In this document: in pieces, positions 55,163 through 63,708 of the stretch
How positions within the stretch are numbered: the first letter of the stretch is position 1
Layout of the letters: each line of letters starts with the position of its first letter
From: an uncultured Acidimicrobiales bacterium
GTDB taxonomy: Bacteria; Actinomycetota; Acidimicrobiia; Acidimicrobiales; Bin134
NCBI GenBank assembly: GCA_951813555.1
Contig: OX638344.1
Coordinates: 3,225,076 to 3,289,075 of the forward strand
DNA length: 64,000 nt
Direction: 5' to 3'
Position numbers and translations under genes: made by a program
Notes under the pieces: generated by a model
The model's input: only the letters and a program-made list of their open reading frames with translations
The model's database searches: none
What the model was told of the DNA's origin: nothing

Positions 55163-56463
55163 TCAGCACCCACCACCAACTCCACATCGGCGCCGTCGAT
55201 CTCGGCCACGAGCTCCAGCCTCGGCACGGGCTCCACATACCGGGCCAGCATCTGTGCCTCTTCCTCGAATGCCCCGGTATAGCGAACCACCGTTCTGCCC
55301 ACGTCGAACCGGTCGGCGTTGACCCGTTCCACCACGGAGAACCCGGCCCGCTCCAATGCATCCTCCACCCCGGCCACGGTGCCTGAAGGAGAACCATTCA
55401 GCACTCTCACCCGAACCCCGGCCAGGCTCCCAACCCGGAAGAACTCCAGCACCGGCTGGGCCATCTCCTCCGCCAACAGAAGCACCTGCTTGCCGTCAAT
55501 GGTGGCATCGGCCACCGGCAGCTTGTAGCGCTCAATCTGATCTATCCGGAACGACCGGAACTCTTCGCCCAAATCCACGATCTGACCTACGGTGATGCGG
55601 TCGTCCAGGGTGATGCTGGGGCTGTCGCCGTCCAATAGCTCGTTGGCCACCCGTCTCAGGGTCAGCGGATTGCGGATGCCCTTCTCCACCGCTCGTTTGA
55701 GGGTGGCCACCATGAAATCCTGCTGGCGCTGGTTGCGCTCCAGGTCATTCCACACGCCGAGGCGCACCCAGTCGTCGTCGTTGGCTGGATTCCCCCCCTC
55801 AACCAGCGTCAGCGGCCGGCGGGTGCGCACATAGGACAGCGCCGCGTCGGGATCGAGGGTCGCCACCCCGGCCTGCTCGATCCTCAACCCCACCGAGTCA
55901 TCCCGGATGGGCTGGGCAATCTCCACCGGCACCCCGTCTACTGCCTCCACGATCCGGAGGAATCCGGCGAAGTTGATCTCCACGTAGTGGTGGATGGGCA
56001 CTCCCAGATAATCCGACACGGTTTCGATCAGGGTGCTGGCCCCGCCGATGCCCCGGGCGGCGTTCACCCGCTCGCTCCTTCCTTTGCCGGCGATCGGCAC
56101 CCACAGGTCGCGGGGGATCGAGAGCATCGCCACCCGGTCGGCATCAGGATCGATGCGCACCAGGATCACCGAGTCGGTCAGCAGGGTGTTGACGTCCCGG
56201 TCGATGTGAATCGGGCTGTCGGGGTCTACACCCAAAGCACTGTCGATCCCCACCAACAAGAAATTCTGGGCCTCCGAATCGCTCTCCTGCTCGACCGAGA
56301 GCGACAGGCCGACCGACACCCGGGGAATCTTGTTTATCTGCGACTTCACTACGGCCAGCCCTGCGGCCCCACCCACCGCCGCGGCGAACACCAGCAACCC
56401 AAACAGCACCACCATGAGTTGCCACCAGGTTCTTTTGCGTACCCGCCGCCTGCCGCGCCTCAT
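55120..56463 (-). CDS. LytR-CpsA-Psr (LCP) family glycopolymer ligase
   Basis: 447 residues from the ATG at 56463. N-terminal basic segment and one membrane helix (LMVVLFGLLVFAAAVGGAAG). The LCP domain has FLLVGIDSALG, LTDSVILVRIDPDADR, MLSIPRDLWVPIAGKG and VNAARGIGG with the Arg/Asp set that grips polyprenyl pyrophosphate. C-terminal LytR_C domain (VRVLNGSPSGTVAGVEDALE). Attaches glycans to peptidoglycan. Start chosen because a TACACT box lies exactly 8 nt upstream; an ATG at 56484 would lie upstream of that box. Confidence 0.92.
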   Translation of the reverse strand: MRRGRRRVRKRTWWQLMVVLFGLLVFAAAVGGAAGLAVVKSQINKIPRVSVGLSLSVEQESDSEAQNFLLVGIDSALGVDPDSPIHIDRDVNTLLTDSVILVRIDPDADRVAMLSIPRDLWVPIAGKGRSERVNAARGIGGASTLIETVSDYLGVPIHHYVEINFAGFLRIVEAVDGVPVEIAQPIRDDSVGLRIEQAGVATLDPDAALSYVRTRRPLTLVEGGNPANDDDWVRLGVWNDLERNQRQQDFMVATLKRAVEKGIRNPLTLRRVANELLDGDSPSITLDDRITVGQIVDLGEEFRSFRIDQIERYKLPVADATIDGKQVLLLAEEMAQPVLEFFRVGSLAGVRVRVLNGSPSGTVAGVEDALERAGFSVVERVNADRFDVGRTVVRYTGAFEEEAQMLARYVEPVPRLELVAEIDGADVELVVGADYAAVSGTPRDSAS

Positions 56464-56471
56464 CTGCTGCC

Positions 56472-56477
56472 AGTGTA
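56472..56477 (-). promoter_or_regulatory. LCP gene -10 box
   Basis: Minus-strand TACACT, 8 nt (GGCAGCAG), ATG at 56463. Only two bases separate it from the pabB -10 box on the other strand. Confidence 0.5.
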
Positions 56478-56479
56478 AG

Positions 56480-56485
56480 TACAAT
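56480..56485 (+). promoter_or_regulatory. pabB -10 box
   Basis: TACAAT, 7 nt (GCACCCG), ATG at 56493. Confidence 0.5.
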
Positions 56486-56492
56486 GCACCCG

Positions 56493-57509
56493 ATGGAGGT
56501 GGCGGCTGTTGCCGTGGTGGGACACCATCTGTGTTCCAGGCTGGCTGACGTCACCGACGATTTAAGCGCCCTGGAGTCGAGCGGATTCTGGGCGGTGGCC
56601 ATCGACTTCCACGGCAAAGCAGTGTGCGCCCGCTTCGACTCGGTGCGCCCCGCCCGCCCCTGGAAGGGCCGTCCTTGGAAGGGCCTCCCGGCCGACACCT
56701 GGACCAGCTCTCTTGACCGGGCCGGTTTCACCAGCGGAGTGTCGGCCATCCGAGAGATGATCGGTGCCGGTGACGTCTACCAGGTGAACCTCACCCGCCG
56801 GCTCAGCGCGCCGCTCATCCACCCCGACACCGACATTGCCGCTTTGGGGGCCGCGCTGGCCGAGGGCAACCCCGCCCCCTACGCCGCGGTGCTGCGCCTG
56901 CCTGAACACGGGGTGCATATCGCCTCGGCTTCGCCCGAGCGATTTGTGGTCCGCGACGGCCCGTGGGTGAAGTCGTCCCCTATCAAGGGAACCGCGGCTG
57001 AGCCGTCCGAGCTGACTCCCAAAGACCAAGCCGAGAATCTGATGATCGTGGATCTCGTGCGCAACGACCTGGGCCGGGTCTGCGACTACGGTACGATCAG
57101 CGTGCCCGCGCTGTTCTCCCTGGAGCACCATCCTGGACTGGTGCACCTGGTGAGCACCGTTCAAGGGCGTCTGCGCCCCGGCTGCGGATGGCCTGAGTTG
57201 ATCGAGGCAACATTCCCCCCCGGTTCGGTCACCGGCGCGCCCAAGATGGCTGCGCTCGACGCTATCGCGGCTTTGGAGCCGCAGGCCCGCGGGGTGTATT
57301 GCGGTGCGGTGGGTTGGGTGGACGCCGACCGCCAGCAGGGCGATTTGAACGTGGCCATCCGCACACTCTGGCTTGAGGACGGGCACCTCCACCTCGGCAC
57401 CGGCGGCGGCATCACCTACGACAGCAATCCCGAAGGCGAGTGGCAGGAAACCGAGCTGAAAGCCACCCGGCTACTGGCCGTGGCCACTGGTGAGTACATC
57501 CCGATATGA
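56493..57509 (+). CDS. pabB: aminodeoxychorismate synthase component I
   Basis: 338 residues from the ATG at 56493. Chorismate-binding fold. PIKGTAAEP carries the lysine typical of PabB (anthranilate synthases have PIAGT). DLVRNDLGRVC, GSVTGAPKMAALD and GVYCGAVGWVD, then RTLWLEDGHLHLGTGGGITY, are intact. Makes 4-amino-4-deoxychorismate for folate. The N-terminal domain is short and contains an in-frame repeat PWKGRPWKG (56667-56690). No pabA glutaminase is in view. Coupled by ATGA to pabC. Confidence 0.93.
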   Translation: MEVAAVAVVGHHLCSRLADVTDDLSALESSGFWAVAIDFHGKAVCARFDSVRPARPWKGRPWKGLPADTWTSSLDRAGFTSGVSAIREMIGAGDVYQVNLTRRLSAPLIHPDTDIAALGAALAEGNPAPYAAVLRLPEHGVHIASASPERFVVRDGPWVKSSPIKGTAAEPSELTPKDQAENLMIVDLVRNDLGRVCDYGTISVPALFSLEHHPGLVHLVSTVQGRLRPGCGWPELIEATFPPGSVTGAPKMAALDAIAALEPQARGVYCGAVGWVDADRQQGDLNVAIRTLWLEDGHLHLGTGGGITYDSNPEGEWQETELKATRLLAVATGEYIPI

Positions 57510-58345
57510 CCGAGACGACGCCCCGCATCGTGTGGATAAACGGCGAGCTGATTCCCGAGGACCAGGCCCGGATCTCCCCCTTCGACCACGGCTGGCTGGT
57601 GGGAGACGCGGTGTTCGAGACCCTGGTCATTGTGCGGGGCATGCCGTTCGCCGCCCGCCGTCATCTGGACCGGCTGGCCTACTCGGCCGAGCACCTGGGC
57701 GTCACGGTGCCCGATGCCGACGTGCTCCGGGAAGCCATGATCGCGGTGGCCGCGGCCAACGAGCTCGAAGAGGGACGGTTGCGGGTGACGGTCAGCAGCG
57801 GCACTGGCCCGCTGGGCAGCAGCCGGGGCGACAGCCCGCCCACCGCCACCGTGGCCGCCACCCCCCAGCCTCCGTGGCCAGCCACCACCGCGGTGGCCAC
57901 CATGCACTGGACCATCAACGAGCGCAGCCCCCTAGCCGGCCTGAAGACCGTGTCCTACGGCGCCAACGTGCGGGCTCTGGCCTCGGCCAAAGCGACCGGG
58001 GCCAGCGAGGCCGTTTTCGCCAACACCCAGGGCCAACTGTGCGAGGGCACCGGCAGCAACGTGTTCATGGTTCACCAAGGCCGGCTGATCACACCCTCGC
58101 TGGCCTCAGGATGCCTGGCCGGCATCACTCGCCAACTGGTGATCGATCTGACCGGCGCCGTCGAGCAAGACGTGCCCCTCAGTGCCCTCGCCGCCACCGA
58201 CGAGGCGTTTCTCACCTCTACCACCCGCGACGTTCACCCCATCCACGCCGTCGACGGCCATCCGCTGCCCGCCGCCCCCGGCCCCCTCACCCAAGCCGCC
58301 ATCCAAGCCTTCGCCCGCCTCAAGGCAACCCAGATTGACCCCTAA
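57506..58345 (+). CDS. pabC: aminodeoxychorismate lyase (class IV aminotransferase fold)
   Basis: 279 residues, fold-type IV PLP enzyme. PFDHGWLVGDAVFETLVI near the N-terminus, PLP lysine K147 in LAGLKTVSYGANV, LCEGTGSNVFMV and CLAGITRQLVIDL. Position directly after pabB identifies it as the lyase giving 4-aminobenzoate; in isolation it could be a D-amino acid or branched-chain aminotransferase. Overlaps birA tail to tail by 26 nt. Confidence 0.88.
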   Translation: MTETTPRIVWINGELIPEDQARISPFDHGWLVGDAVFETLVIVRGMPFAARRHLDRLAYSAEHLGVTVPDADVLREAMIAVAAANELEEGRLRVTVSSGTGPLGSSRGDSPPTATVAATPQPPWPATTAVATMHWTINERSPLAGLKTVSYGANVRALASAKATGASEAVFANTQGQLCEGTGSNVFMVHQGRLITPSLASGCLAGITRQLVIDLTGAVEQDVPLSALAATDEAFLTSTTRDVHPIHAVDGHPLPAAPGPLTQAAIQAFARLKATQIDP

Positions 58346-59084
58346 GGTGCACGACATCTCCAACCACAACGCTTCGCCCATCTTCCAGTAGCAACGCACC
58401 CCGCTCATCCAAATCCTGGGCCAATCCCTCCAACACCGTTCCGTCGCCTAGCTCCACCGATACCTGGCGGCCCAGGGTGGCCGACTCGTGGCGCGCCGCA
58501 GCCAACAACGCAGCCTGGCCGCTAGCTCTCTCCATTCTCCCCATCCAGTGGGCGAATCCGGTCAGAATCTCCCCCAGCAGCTCTCGGCGGTCGACCACCG
58601 CACCACACACGTCTTCAAGAGCCGTGGCGGTGCCAGCAGCTTCGGTGGGGGCCGCACCCGTGCGCACGTTGAGACCCATGCCCACCACCACAGCCTCCAG
58701 CCGTTCCCCGACCACCACCGATTCGGCCAGCACACCGGCCAGTTTGCGATCGCCCACAACCAGATCGTTGGGCCACTTCAACCCTGGCCGCACCCCGGCT
58801 TGGGTCCGACAGGCCTCCACTGCTGCGAGGGCCAACGCGGTGGTCACCAAGTGGGAAGCTCTAACGGCGAGCTTGGGCCTAGTCAGCACCGAGAACAACA
58901 GGCTGGACTCCGGAGACGCCTCCCAGGTTCTCCCCCGTCGGCCTCGTCCGGAGCTCTGGTAGTCGGCCACTAGGACTTGGTTTGGCTCGGCGCCGAGGCG
59001 GGCCGCAGCCAAGAGGTCGGCATTGGTCGAGCCGGTTTCAGCAACCCACCCGACGCGAAAGCCGGCAATCAAGCTCTCCTCCAC
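58320..59084 (-). CDS. birA: biotin-[acetyl-CoA-carboxylase] ligase
   Basis: 254 residues from the GTG at 59084, strong SD (AGGAGGT). TGSTNADLLAAARLGAEP, biotinyl-adenylate loop GRGRRGRTWEAS, GLKWPNDLVVGDRKLAGVL, then a C-terminal SH3-like domain (LEGLAQDLDERGALLLEDG). No N-terminal helix-turn-helix, so ligase only and not a repressor. Divergent from the biotin carboxylase subunit it should biotinylate. Confidence 0.95.
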   Translation of the reverse strand: MEESLIAGFRVGWVAETGSTNADLLAAARLGAEPNQVLVADYQSSGRGRRGRTWEASPESSLLFSVLTRPKLAVRASHLVTTALALAAVEACRTQAGVRPGLKWPNDLVVGDRKLAGVLAESVVVGERLEAVVVGMGLNVRTGAAPTEAAGTATALEDVCGAVVDRRELLGEILTGFAHWMGRMERASGQAALLAAARHESATLGRQVSVELGDGTVLEGLAQDLDERGALLLEDGRSVVVGDVVHLRGQSGLP

Positions 59085-59167
59085 AACCCACCTCCTGCCA
59101 ACTGATCCGCAATCATCTCGCCTGCCATTATTCGCGTGCTAGAGAATCCGTCTGCCACCATATTGCC

Positions 59168-60928
59168 GTGTTGTCCAAGGTATTGGTGGCGAACCGGGGT
59201 GAGATCGCGGTACGAGTGATCCGGGCCTGCCGGGAGATGGGCATCGCCACGGTGGCGGTGTACTCCGAGCTCGACCGCAGCGCCCTCCACGTGCGCATGG
59301 CCGACGAGGCCCATGCCTTGGGCGGCCAGACTGCGGCCGAGAGCTATCTGAACACCGAGGCCATCCTCGGGATCATCGAGCGCACCGGGACCGACGGTGT
59401 CCACCCCGGCTATGGGTTCTTCTCCGAGAACGCCGACTTCGCCCGGGCCATCACTTCTCTGGGGGTGGCGTTCATCGGCCCCAATCCCGAGGCGATTGAG
59501 ATCATGGGCGACAAGATCTCCGCTCGCCAGGCCGCCGAGCGGGTGGGGGTACACGGCGTGCCCGGAACCACCGAGCTCATCACCGACCCCAGCCAGGTGC
59601 GAGCCTTCGGGGCCGAATACGGTTACCCGGTCGCCATCAAGGCGGCCTACGGCGGCGGCGGTCGAGGCATGAAGGTGGTAGCCGACGAGAGGGCAGTAGA
59701 GGAGGCCATCGAGTCGGCCCAGCGGGAGGCGCTCAGCTATTTCGGGCGGGACGAGATCTACATGGAGCGCTATCTGGAGAAGCCTCGCCATGTTGAAGTG
59801 CAGGTGCTGGCCGACGGCCACGGCAACTGCGTGTACTTGGGCACCCGCGACTGCTCGGCTCAGCGCCGCCATCAGAAGCTCATCGAGGAGGCCCCCGCGG
59901 CGGGCATCGACCCCGATGTGCTCGCCGCCATGGGCGAGGCCGCGGTCAAGGTTGCCCAGGGCTGCGACTACGTGAATGCCGGAACGGTGGAATTCCTGTA
60001 TGAAGACGGCGCGTTCTACTACCTGGAGATGAACACCCGGCTCCAGGTGGAGCACCCGGCCACTGAGCTGGTCACCGGTGTCGACCTGGTGGAGCAGCAG
60101 ATCCGGGTGGCCTCGGGCGAGCCGCTGCCGTTCACCCAGAACGACATCGCCATCTCCGGACATGCCATCGAGGTGCGCATCAATGCCGAAGACCCCGCCG
60201 AGGGCGCCTTTCTGCCGTCGCCGGGGCCGATTACCGGCCTGCAACTGCCCAGCGGCTTCGGCACCCGCTGGGACGGCGGATACGAGGCCGGCGACGAGAT
60301 CAGCCAGTTCTACGACAACTTGGTGGGCAAGCTGATCTGCTGGGGCCGGGACCGGCCCACCGCCATCGCTCGCACCCTGCGGGCCCTCGACGAGCTGGAG
60401 GTGAGCGGGGTGGCCACCACCATCGGCGCCGATAAGGCCATTCTGGCCCACCCTGATTTCGCCGCCTTGGCCCACTCCACCAAGTGGGTGGAGGAGACGC
60501 TGGACCTCACCGGGATCGGGGGGGGCGACACTGTGCCACCAGAGGTTGACGACGACGAGCCCCGGGTGCAGAGAGACATCGATGTGGAGGTCAACGGCCA
60601 GCGCTACTCGGTGCGGATGTGGGTGCCGGAGACCGCTTCGACCGCGGCCTCGGCAACCGGTGCGGTCAAGCGCCCCAAACGGGCGGCTGCCGGCAGGAGC
60701 GGGGACAGCGGGGGCAGCGGTGACGTGGTCGTTCCCATGCAGGGGACCATCGTGAAAGTGATAGTGGCCGAGGGCGACGCGGTAGAGGCCGGCGACCCCA
60801 TTGTGGTGCTGGAAGCCATGAAGATGGAGAACAACGTCTGCGCCGAGAAGTCCGGCACCGTGGTTGAGGTCCGGGTGGCCGAGGGCGACGCGGTGGGTGG
60901 CGGCGACGTCGTCGCGGTAATCGATTAG
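59168..60928 (+). CDS. acetyl/propionyl-CoA carboxylase alpha subunit (biotin carboxylase + BCCP)
   Basis: 586 residues from the GTG at 59168 (MLSKVLVANRGEIAVRVIRA). Biotin carboxylase domain: ATP loop AAYGGGGRGMKVV, VEVQVLADGHGNCVYLGTRD, EMNTRLQVEHPATELVTGVD. A Gly/Ser-rich linker containing G8 (60518-60525) follows, then the biotinyl domain with EAMKMEN; biotinylated K552 is 34 residues from the end, as usual. Actinobacterial AccA1-3/AccC-type fused subunit. The carboxyltransferase beta subunit is not nearby. Confidence 0.95.
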   Translation: MLSKVLVANRGEIAVRVIRACREMGIATVAVYSELDRSALHVRMADEAHALGGQTAAESYLNTEAILGIIERTGTDGVHPGYGFFSENADFARAITSLGVAFIGPNPEAIEIMGDKISARQAAERVGVHGVPGTTELITDPSQVRAFGAEYGYPVAIKAAYGGGGRGMKVVADERAVEEAIESAQREALSYFGRDEIYMERYLEKPRHVEVQVLADGHGNCVYLGTRDCSAQRRHQKLIEEAPAAGIDPDVLAAMGEAAVKVAQGCDYVNAGTVEFLYEDGAFYYLEMNTRLQVEHPATELVTGVDLVEQQIRVASGEPLPFTQNDIAISGHAIEVRINAEDPAEGAFLPSPGPITGLQLPSGFGTRWDGGYEAGDEISQFYDNLVGKLICWGRDRPTAIARTLRALDELEVSGVATTIGADKAILAHPDFAALAHSTKWVEETLDLTGIGGGDTVPPEVDDDEPRVQRDIDVEVNGQRYSVRMWVPETASTAASATGAVKRPKRAAAGRSGDSGGSGDVVVPMQGTIVKVIVAEGDAVEAGDPIVVLEAMKMENNVCAEKSGTVVEVRVAEGDAVGGGDVVAVID

Positions 60929-60993
60929 CGAAGATAGAGACGAGGCATGGGCTGTCTGCCCGGCTGGACCACCAGTAGCATCGATCAAGCTTC

Positions 60994-62388
60994 ATGGCCG
61001 CGCTCAAAGTCATCGCCCAAGGTTCGCCCGACATCGGCCTCGACCCCGATGACATCGCTTTGCACCTGCCCAGCGACGCCCAGCTCGAGCCCAGGGCTGG
61101 CCAAGAGATCCTGGCAGCAATGGCCGAACACCCTCAGGCGGTCGCAATCTACTGGGACATCGTGGTGGGTGATCGGCGACAAGCCCGGCCAGCGTGGTCG
61201 CCCACCAGGGTGCAATCTGAGCCAGGTGTGTGCCTGCCCCTCGCCGTCCGGGCGAGCTGGCCGCAGTTCGACCCGTTGGGCGACCCGCTGGAGGTCGAAC
61301 GCCGATTGGCCGCATCCAATGCTGTGGTATTCCATGCCCCGAGTGTGCTGACCCGCCACGCTGATCCAGCCGGCTCCACAGTAGAGCCAGTGGGCGACGA
61401 CCCCCGGTTCGAGCCCGGCCCTCGGCCCGGCACTCGCCGCCGACGCCCCTCAAACCCCGGCCAGGCCAGCACGTCGATCATCATTCCCAGCGCTGGGCGT
61501 TGCCAGCCCGGAGCAACCACCCCAATGCTGTTCCGCTGCTTGCAGACGCTCGCTCTTCTTGACCCTTCGCCATTGGAAGTCATCGCGGTGATCGGCGACG
61601 AATACCAGGGCGAGCTGCCAACGCAGGATTGTGGCGCGCCGGTGCGGGTAGTGAGCCGCGGCGCCGGTCCTTTCGACTTTTCCAGGGCCATCAATTGCGG
61701 GCTTCTGGCCAGCCGAGGTGAGCTCGTACTCCTGCTCAACGACGACATCGAAGCCGAGACCGCCGACTGGCTGGGCCGCATGGCCGCTCACTTGCAGGAT
61801 CCCACCGTGGGCGCGGTGGGCGCCGCTCTGGTCTACCCCGACCGAACAGTGCAGCACGTCGGCATGGTGATCGACGACGCCCACCCCCTGCACCCCTTTC
61901 AGCATCACCAGCTGGCCGATACCGCGGGCCACGGCGGCGACGTGGCCCGCGACACGATCAGCGTGACCGGTGCCTGTCTGCTGGCCCGCCGCCCCGATCT
62001 GCTGGCGATCGGCGGCATGTCCCGGGAGTTTCCCACCTCCTATGGCGACATCGACCTGTGCCTGCGGCTGCGCCGTTCGGGATTTCGGGTGGTGGTCGAG
62101 CCCGCCGCAGTGCTGGTCCACCACGAGAGCGCCAGCCGAGAGGCGACTATCGAGCCATGGGAATGGGGCAGATTCATCTATCGATGGGGTGAAGTGATCG
62201 ATCCGTGGTACCACCCCGGGTATCAGAGGCCCGACGACCCGGACCACAAGAACCGCAACGCAGATCATCTCGGCCCCGTCGATCCCAAAGGGTCATGGCC
62301 TGCCCGCAGCTCGGAAGTTCATTCAAGGATGCACGAATCTCAGATACATGAATACCGGCTGGGAATCCCTCCTAGGATTCACCCATGA
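60994..62388 (+). CDS. family 2 glycosyltransferase
   Basis: 464 residues. The first 150 residues are an accessory segment without clear motif. The GT-A domain starts near STSIIIPSAGRC, with nucleotide site LVLLLNDDIEAETADWLGRM and acceptor-binding TSYGDIDLCLRLRRSGFRV, all typical of rhamnosyl/galactofuranosyl-type GT2 enzymes. A TAGCAT box lies 12 nt before the ATG. The C-terminal 60 residues are polar. The end overlaps the next gene by ATGA. Confidence 0.88.
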   Translation: MAALKVIAQGSPDIGLDPDDIALHLPSDAQLEPRAGQEILAAMAEHPQAVAIYWDIVVGDRRQARPAWSPTRVQSEPGVCLPLAVRASWPQFDPLGDPLEVERRLAASNAVVFHAPSVLTRHADPAGSTVEPVGDDPRFEPGPRPGTRRRRPSNPGQASTSIIIPSAGRCQPGATTPMLFRCLQTLALLDPSPLEVIAVIGDEYQGELPTQDCGAPVRVVSRGAGPFDFSRAINCGLLASRGELVLLLNDDIEAETADWLGRMAAHLQDPTVGAVGAALVYPDRTVQHVGMVIDDAHPLHPFQHHQLADTAGHGGDVARDTISVTGACLLARRPDLLAIGGMSREFPTSYGDIDLCLRLRRSGFRVVVEPAAVLVHHESASREATIEPWEWGRFIYRWGEVIDPWYHPGYQRPDDPDHKNRNADHLGPVDPKGSWPARSSEVHSRMHESQIHEYRLGIPPRIHP

Positions 62389-62732
62389 CCGCTGATCTGG
62401 TCGATGGCGAAGATCCTGAGCAGCTCCGCCACGAGATTCTCCGTCTTCGAGATCAAGCACTCGGGGCCGAAGTTCACGGTCAATATCTCCGCAAACGGGT
62501 TGCAGAGCTGGAAGACCAGGTCGCCGAACGCGATGCCCGCATCGAGGAATGGAAAGACCGCGTTCTCGAGCGAGACACCCGCATCGCCGAGCGAGACACC
62601 CGCATCGCCGAGCGAGACACCCGCATCGCTGAGCGAGACGCCAAGATTCTCAGCCTGCACGGCGACCTGGCCCGCCCGGTTTTCATCCGGCTGGCCCGAC
62701 GACTCGCCCGGGGATCGCGCAAGAATGCCTAG
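62385..62732 (+). CDS. small coiled-coil protein
   Basis: 115 residues. After an acidic start, residues 12-92 form an uninterrupted heptad pattern (EILRLRDQALGAEV, VAELEDQVAERDARIEEW), ending in four copies of the heptad ERDTRIA/ERDAKIL. The C-terminus is basic (ARPVFIRLARRLARGSRKNA). Coiled-coil tails of this kind precede methyltransferase or glycosyltransferase partners in glycan clusters. A TAGGAT box 6 nt before the ATG lies in a small inverted repeat (GAATCC 62363-62368, GGATTC 62375-62380). Overlaps the next gene by 8 nt. Confidence 0.7.
   Translation: MTADLVDGEDPEQLRHEILRLRDQALGAEVHGQYLRKRVAELEDQVAERDARIEEWKDRVLERDTRIAERDTRIAERDTRIAERDAKILSLHGDLARPVFIRLARRLARGSRKNA
62567..62646 (+). 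repeat. 21-bp coding repeat of a coiled-coil heptad
   Basis: The 21-mer unit containing GAGCGAGACACCCGCATCG is repeated about three and a half times with few changes. Period 21 bp equals one heptad, so copy changes alter coil length without breaking register. Confidence 0.85.
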
Positions 62733-63708
62733 TCCCGACTCCATCGACACCGAACGGGTCAGTGCGACAATCGAGGCTGAGGCCGAGAAGCAGCGCCGTC
62801 AAGACGGCATGATCGCCCAGCTCGAACTCACGATCGAGCAGACATGGGCCGACATCACCCCATCAAGGGCGGTGGTCGACGGCGGCGAGGGCCATCTCTT
62901 GGACCAGGCCGCGAGCCTGGCTGCGCTCGACCCGCAGGTGCCCGTCGGATCGCGTCGGGGACTGCGCGGCGTCAAGTGGCTGATCCGCAAGCTGACCTAC
63001 TGGTACATCCGGTTCTTGACCGACCAGTTCAACGTGTTCGCCGGAGTGCTGATCCGGCACCTGCGCAGCCTCGAAGCCCGCCTCGGACACCTGGAAGCGG
63101 CCGTCAGCCAACCCGTCGACCACTCCGGTCCGACGGCCTCGGACTGCTTGGACGATCCCCCTGAGCCATCGCCCACGGTGGTGTCCCGCGTGGCGGACTT
63201 GGCGGGCTCCGGTCCGTGCTTGGTGCTGTCTGGCGGGGAGGGCGCCATCGTGCAGGCCATCGGCGACCGAGGCATCCGCGCCCGCGGCGCCGAGCAAGAC
63301 CCCGACCGCGTCCTCGCCGGCCTGCGCCGCGGGGCCGACATCCGACCCGGTGACGCGCTCGCCTATCTGGCCGATGCCGATGACGAGGGATTTGGCACGA
63401 TCGTATTGACGGGACTCGTGGAGAAGCTGCCGCCGAGTGCCTTGCAGGGAGTTATCGACCAAGCCGGCCGCAAGCTCAAAGGGACCGGCCGGATCGTCGT
63501 TGTGGTGGCCGATCCAGCGAACCGGAGCCGAGTCGATTCGGAACTGGGATCAGGGCTGGGCATCTCGCCGACAACCTGGCGACATCTGTTGGAGCGGGCC
63601 GGATTCGACGCCCGTCTGGAGCCCTGCCCCGACTCTCGCATCGCGGAGATCGTCGTGGCCCACCGCACGGCAATCCCGTCGGTCGACTCCAGCCAGAGCC
63701 AACCATGA
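62725..63708 (+). CDS. coiled-coil protein with methyltransferase-like C-terminal domain
   Basis: 327 residues from the ATG at 62725. The N-terminal helix (ATIEAEAEKQRRQDGMIAQL) and an amphipathic segment (LIRKLTYWYIRFLTDQFNVF) suggest membrane-surface association. From residue 160 the order resembles a class I SAM methyltransferase: CLVLSGGEGAIVQAI in place of the usual LDxGxG loop, RARGAEQDPDRV, DALAYLADADDEGFGTIVLT, and PPSALQGVIDQAGRKLKGTG. Motif I is degenerate, so activity is uncertain. A longer reading from 62404 overlaps the previous gene and is rejected. ATGA overlap with the next gene. Confidence 0.7.
   Translation: MPSPDSIDTERVSATIEAEAEKQRRQDGMIAQLELTIEQTWADITPSRAVVDGGEGHLLDQAASLAALDPQVPVGSRRGLRGVKWLIRKLTYWYIRFLTDQFNVFAGVLIRHLRSLEARLGHLEAAVSQPVDHSGPTASDCLDDPPEPSPTVVSRVADLAGSGPCLVLSGGEGAIVQAIGDRGIRARGAEQDPDRVLAGLRRGADIRPGDALAYLADADDEGFGTIVLTGLVEKLPPSALQGVIDQAGRKLKGTGRIVVVVADPANRSRVDSELGSGLGISPTTWRHLLERAGFDARLEPCPDSRIAEIVVAHRTAIPSVDSSQSQP

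Noticed and set aside
56667..56690. Tandem TGGAAGGGC repeat in pabB
   Set aside because: An in-frame internal duplication (PWKGRPWKG) that does not touch a gene junction, so it is unlike the stop/start duplications.
60518..60525. G8 run in the biotin carboxylase linker as another phase-variation tract
   Set aside because: Reading frame is intact across it, it encodes a Gly linker, and G runs of this length are expected at this base composition; kept only as context for the G9 case.
59069..60988. 639-codon minus-strand ORF opposite the biotin carboxylase gene
   Set aside because: Shadow of a fully motif-bearing gene on the other strand; no recognisable domain.
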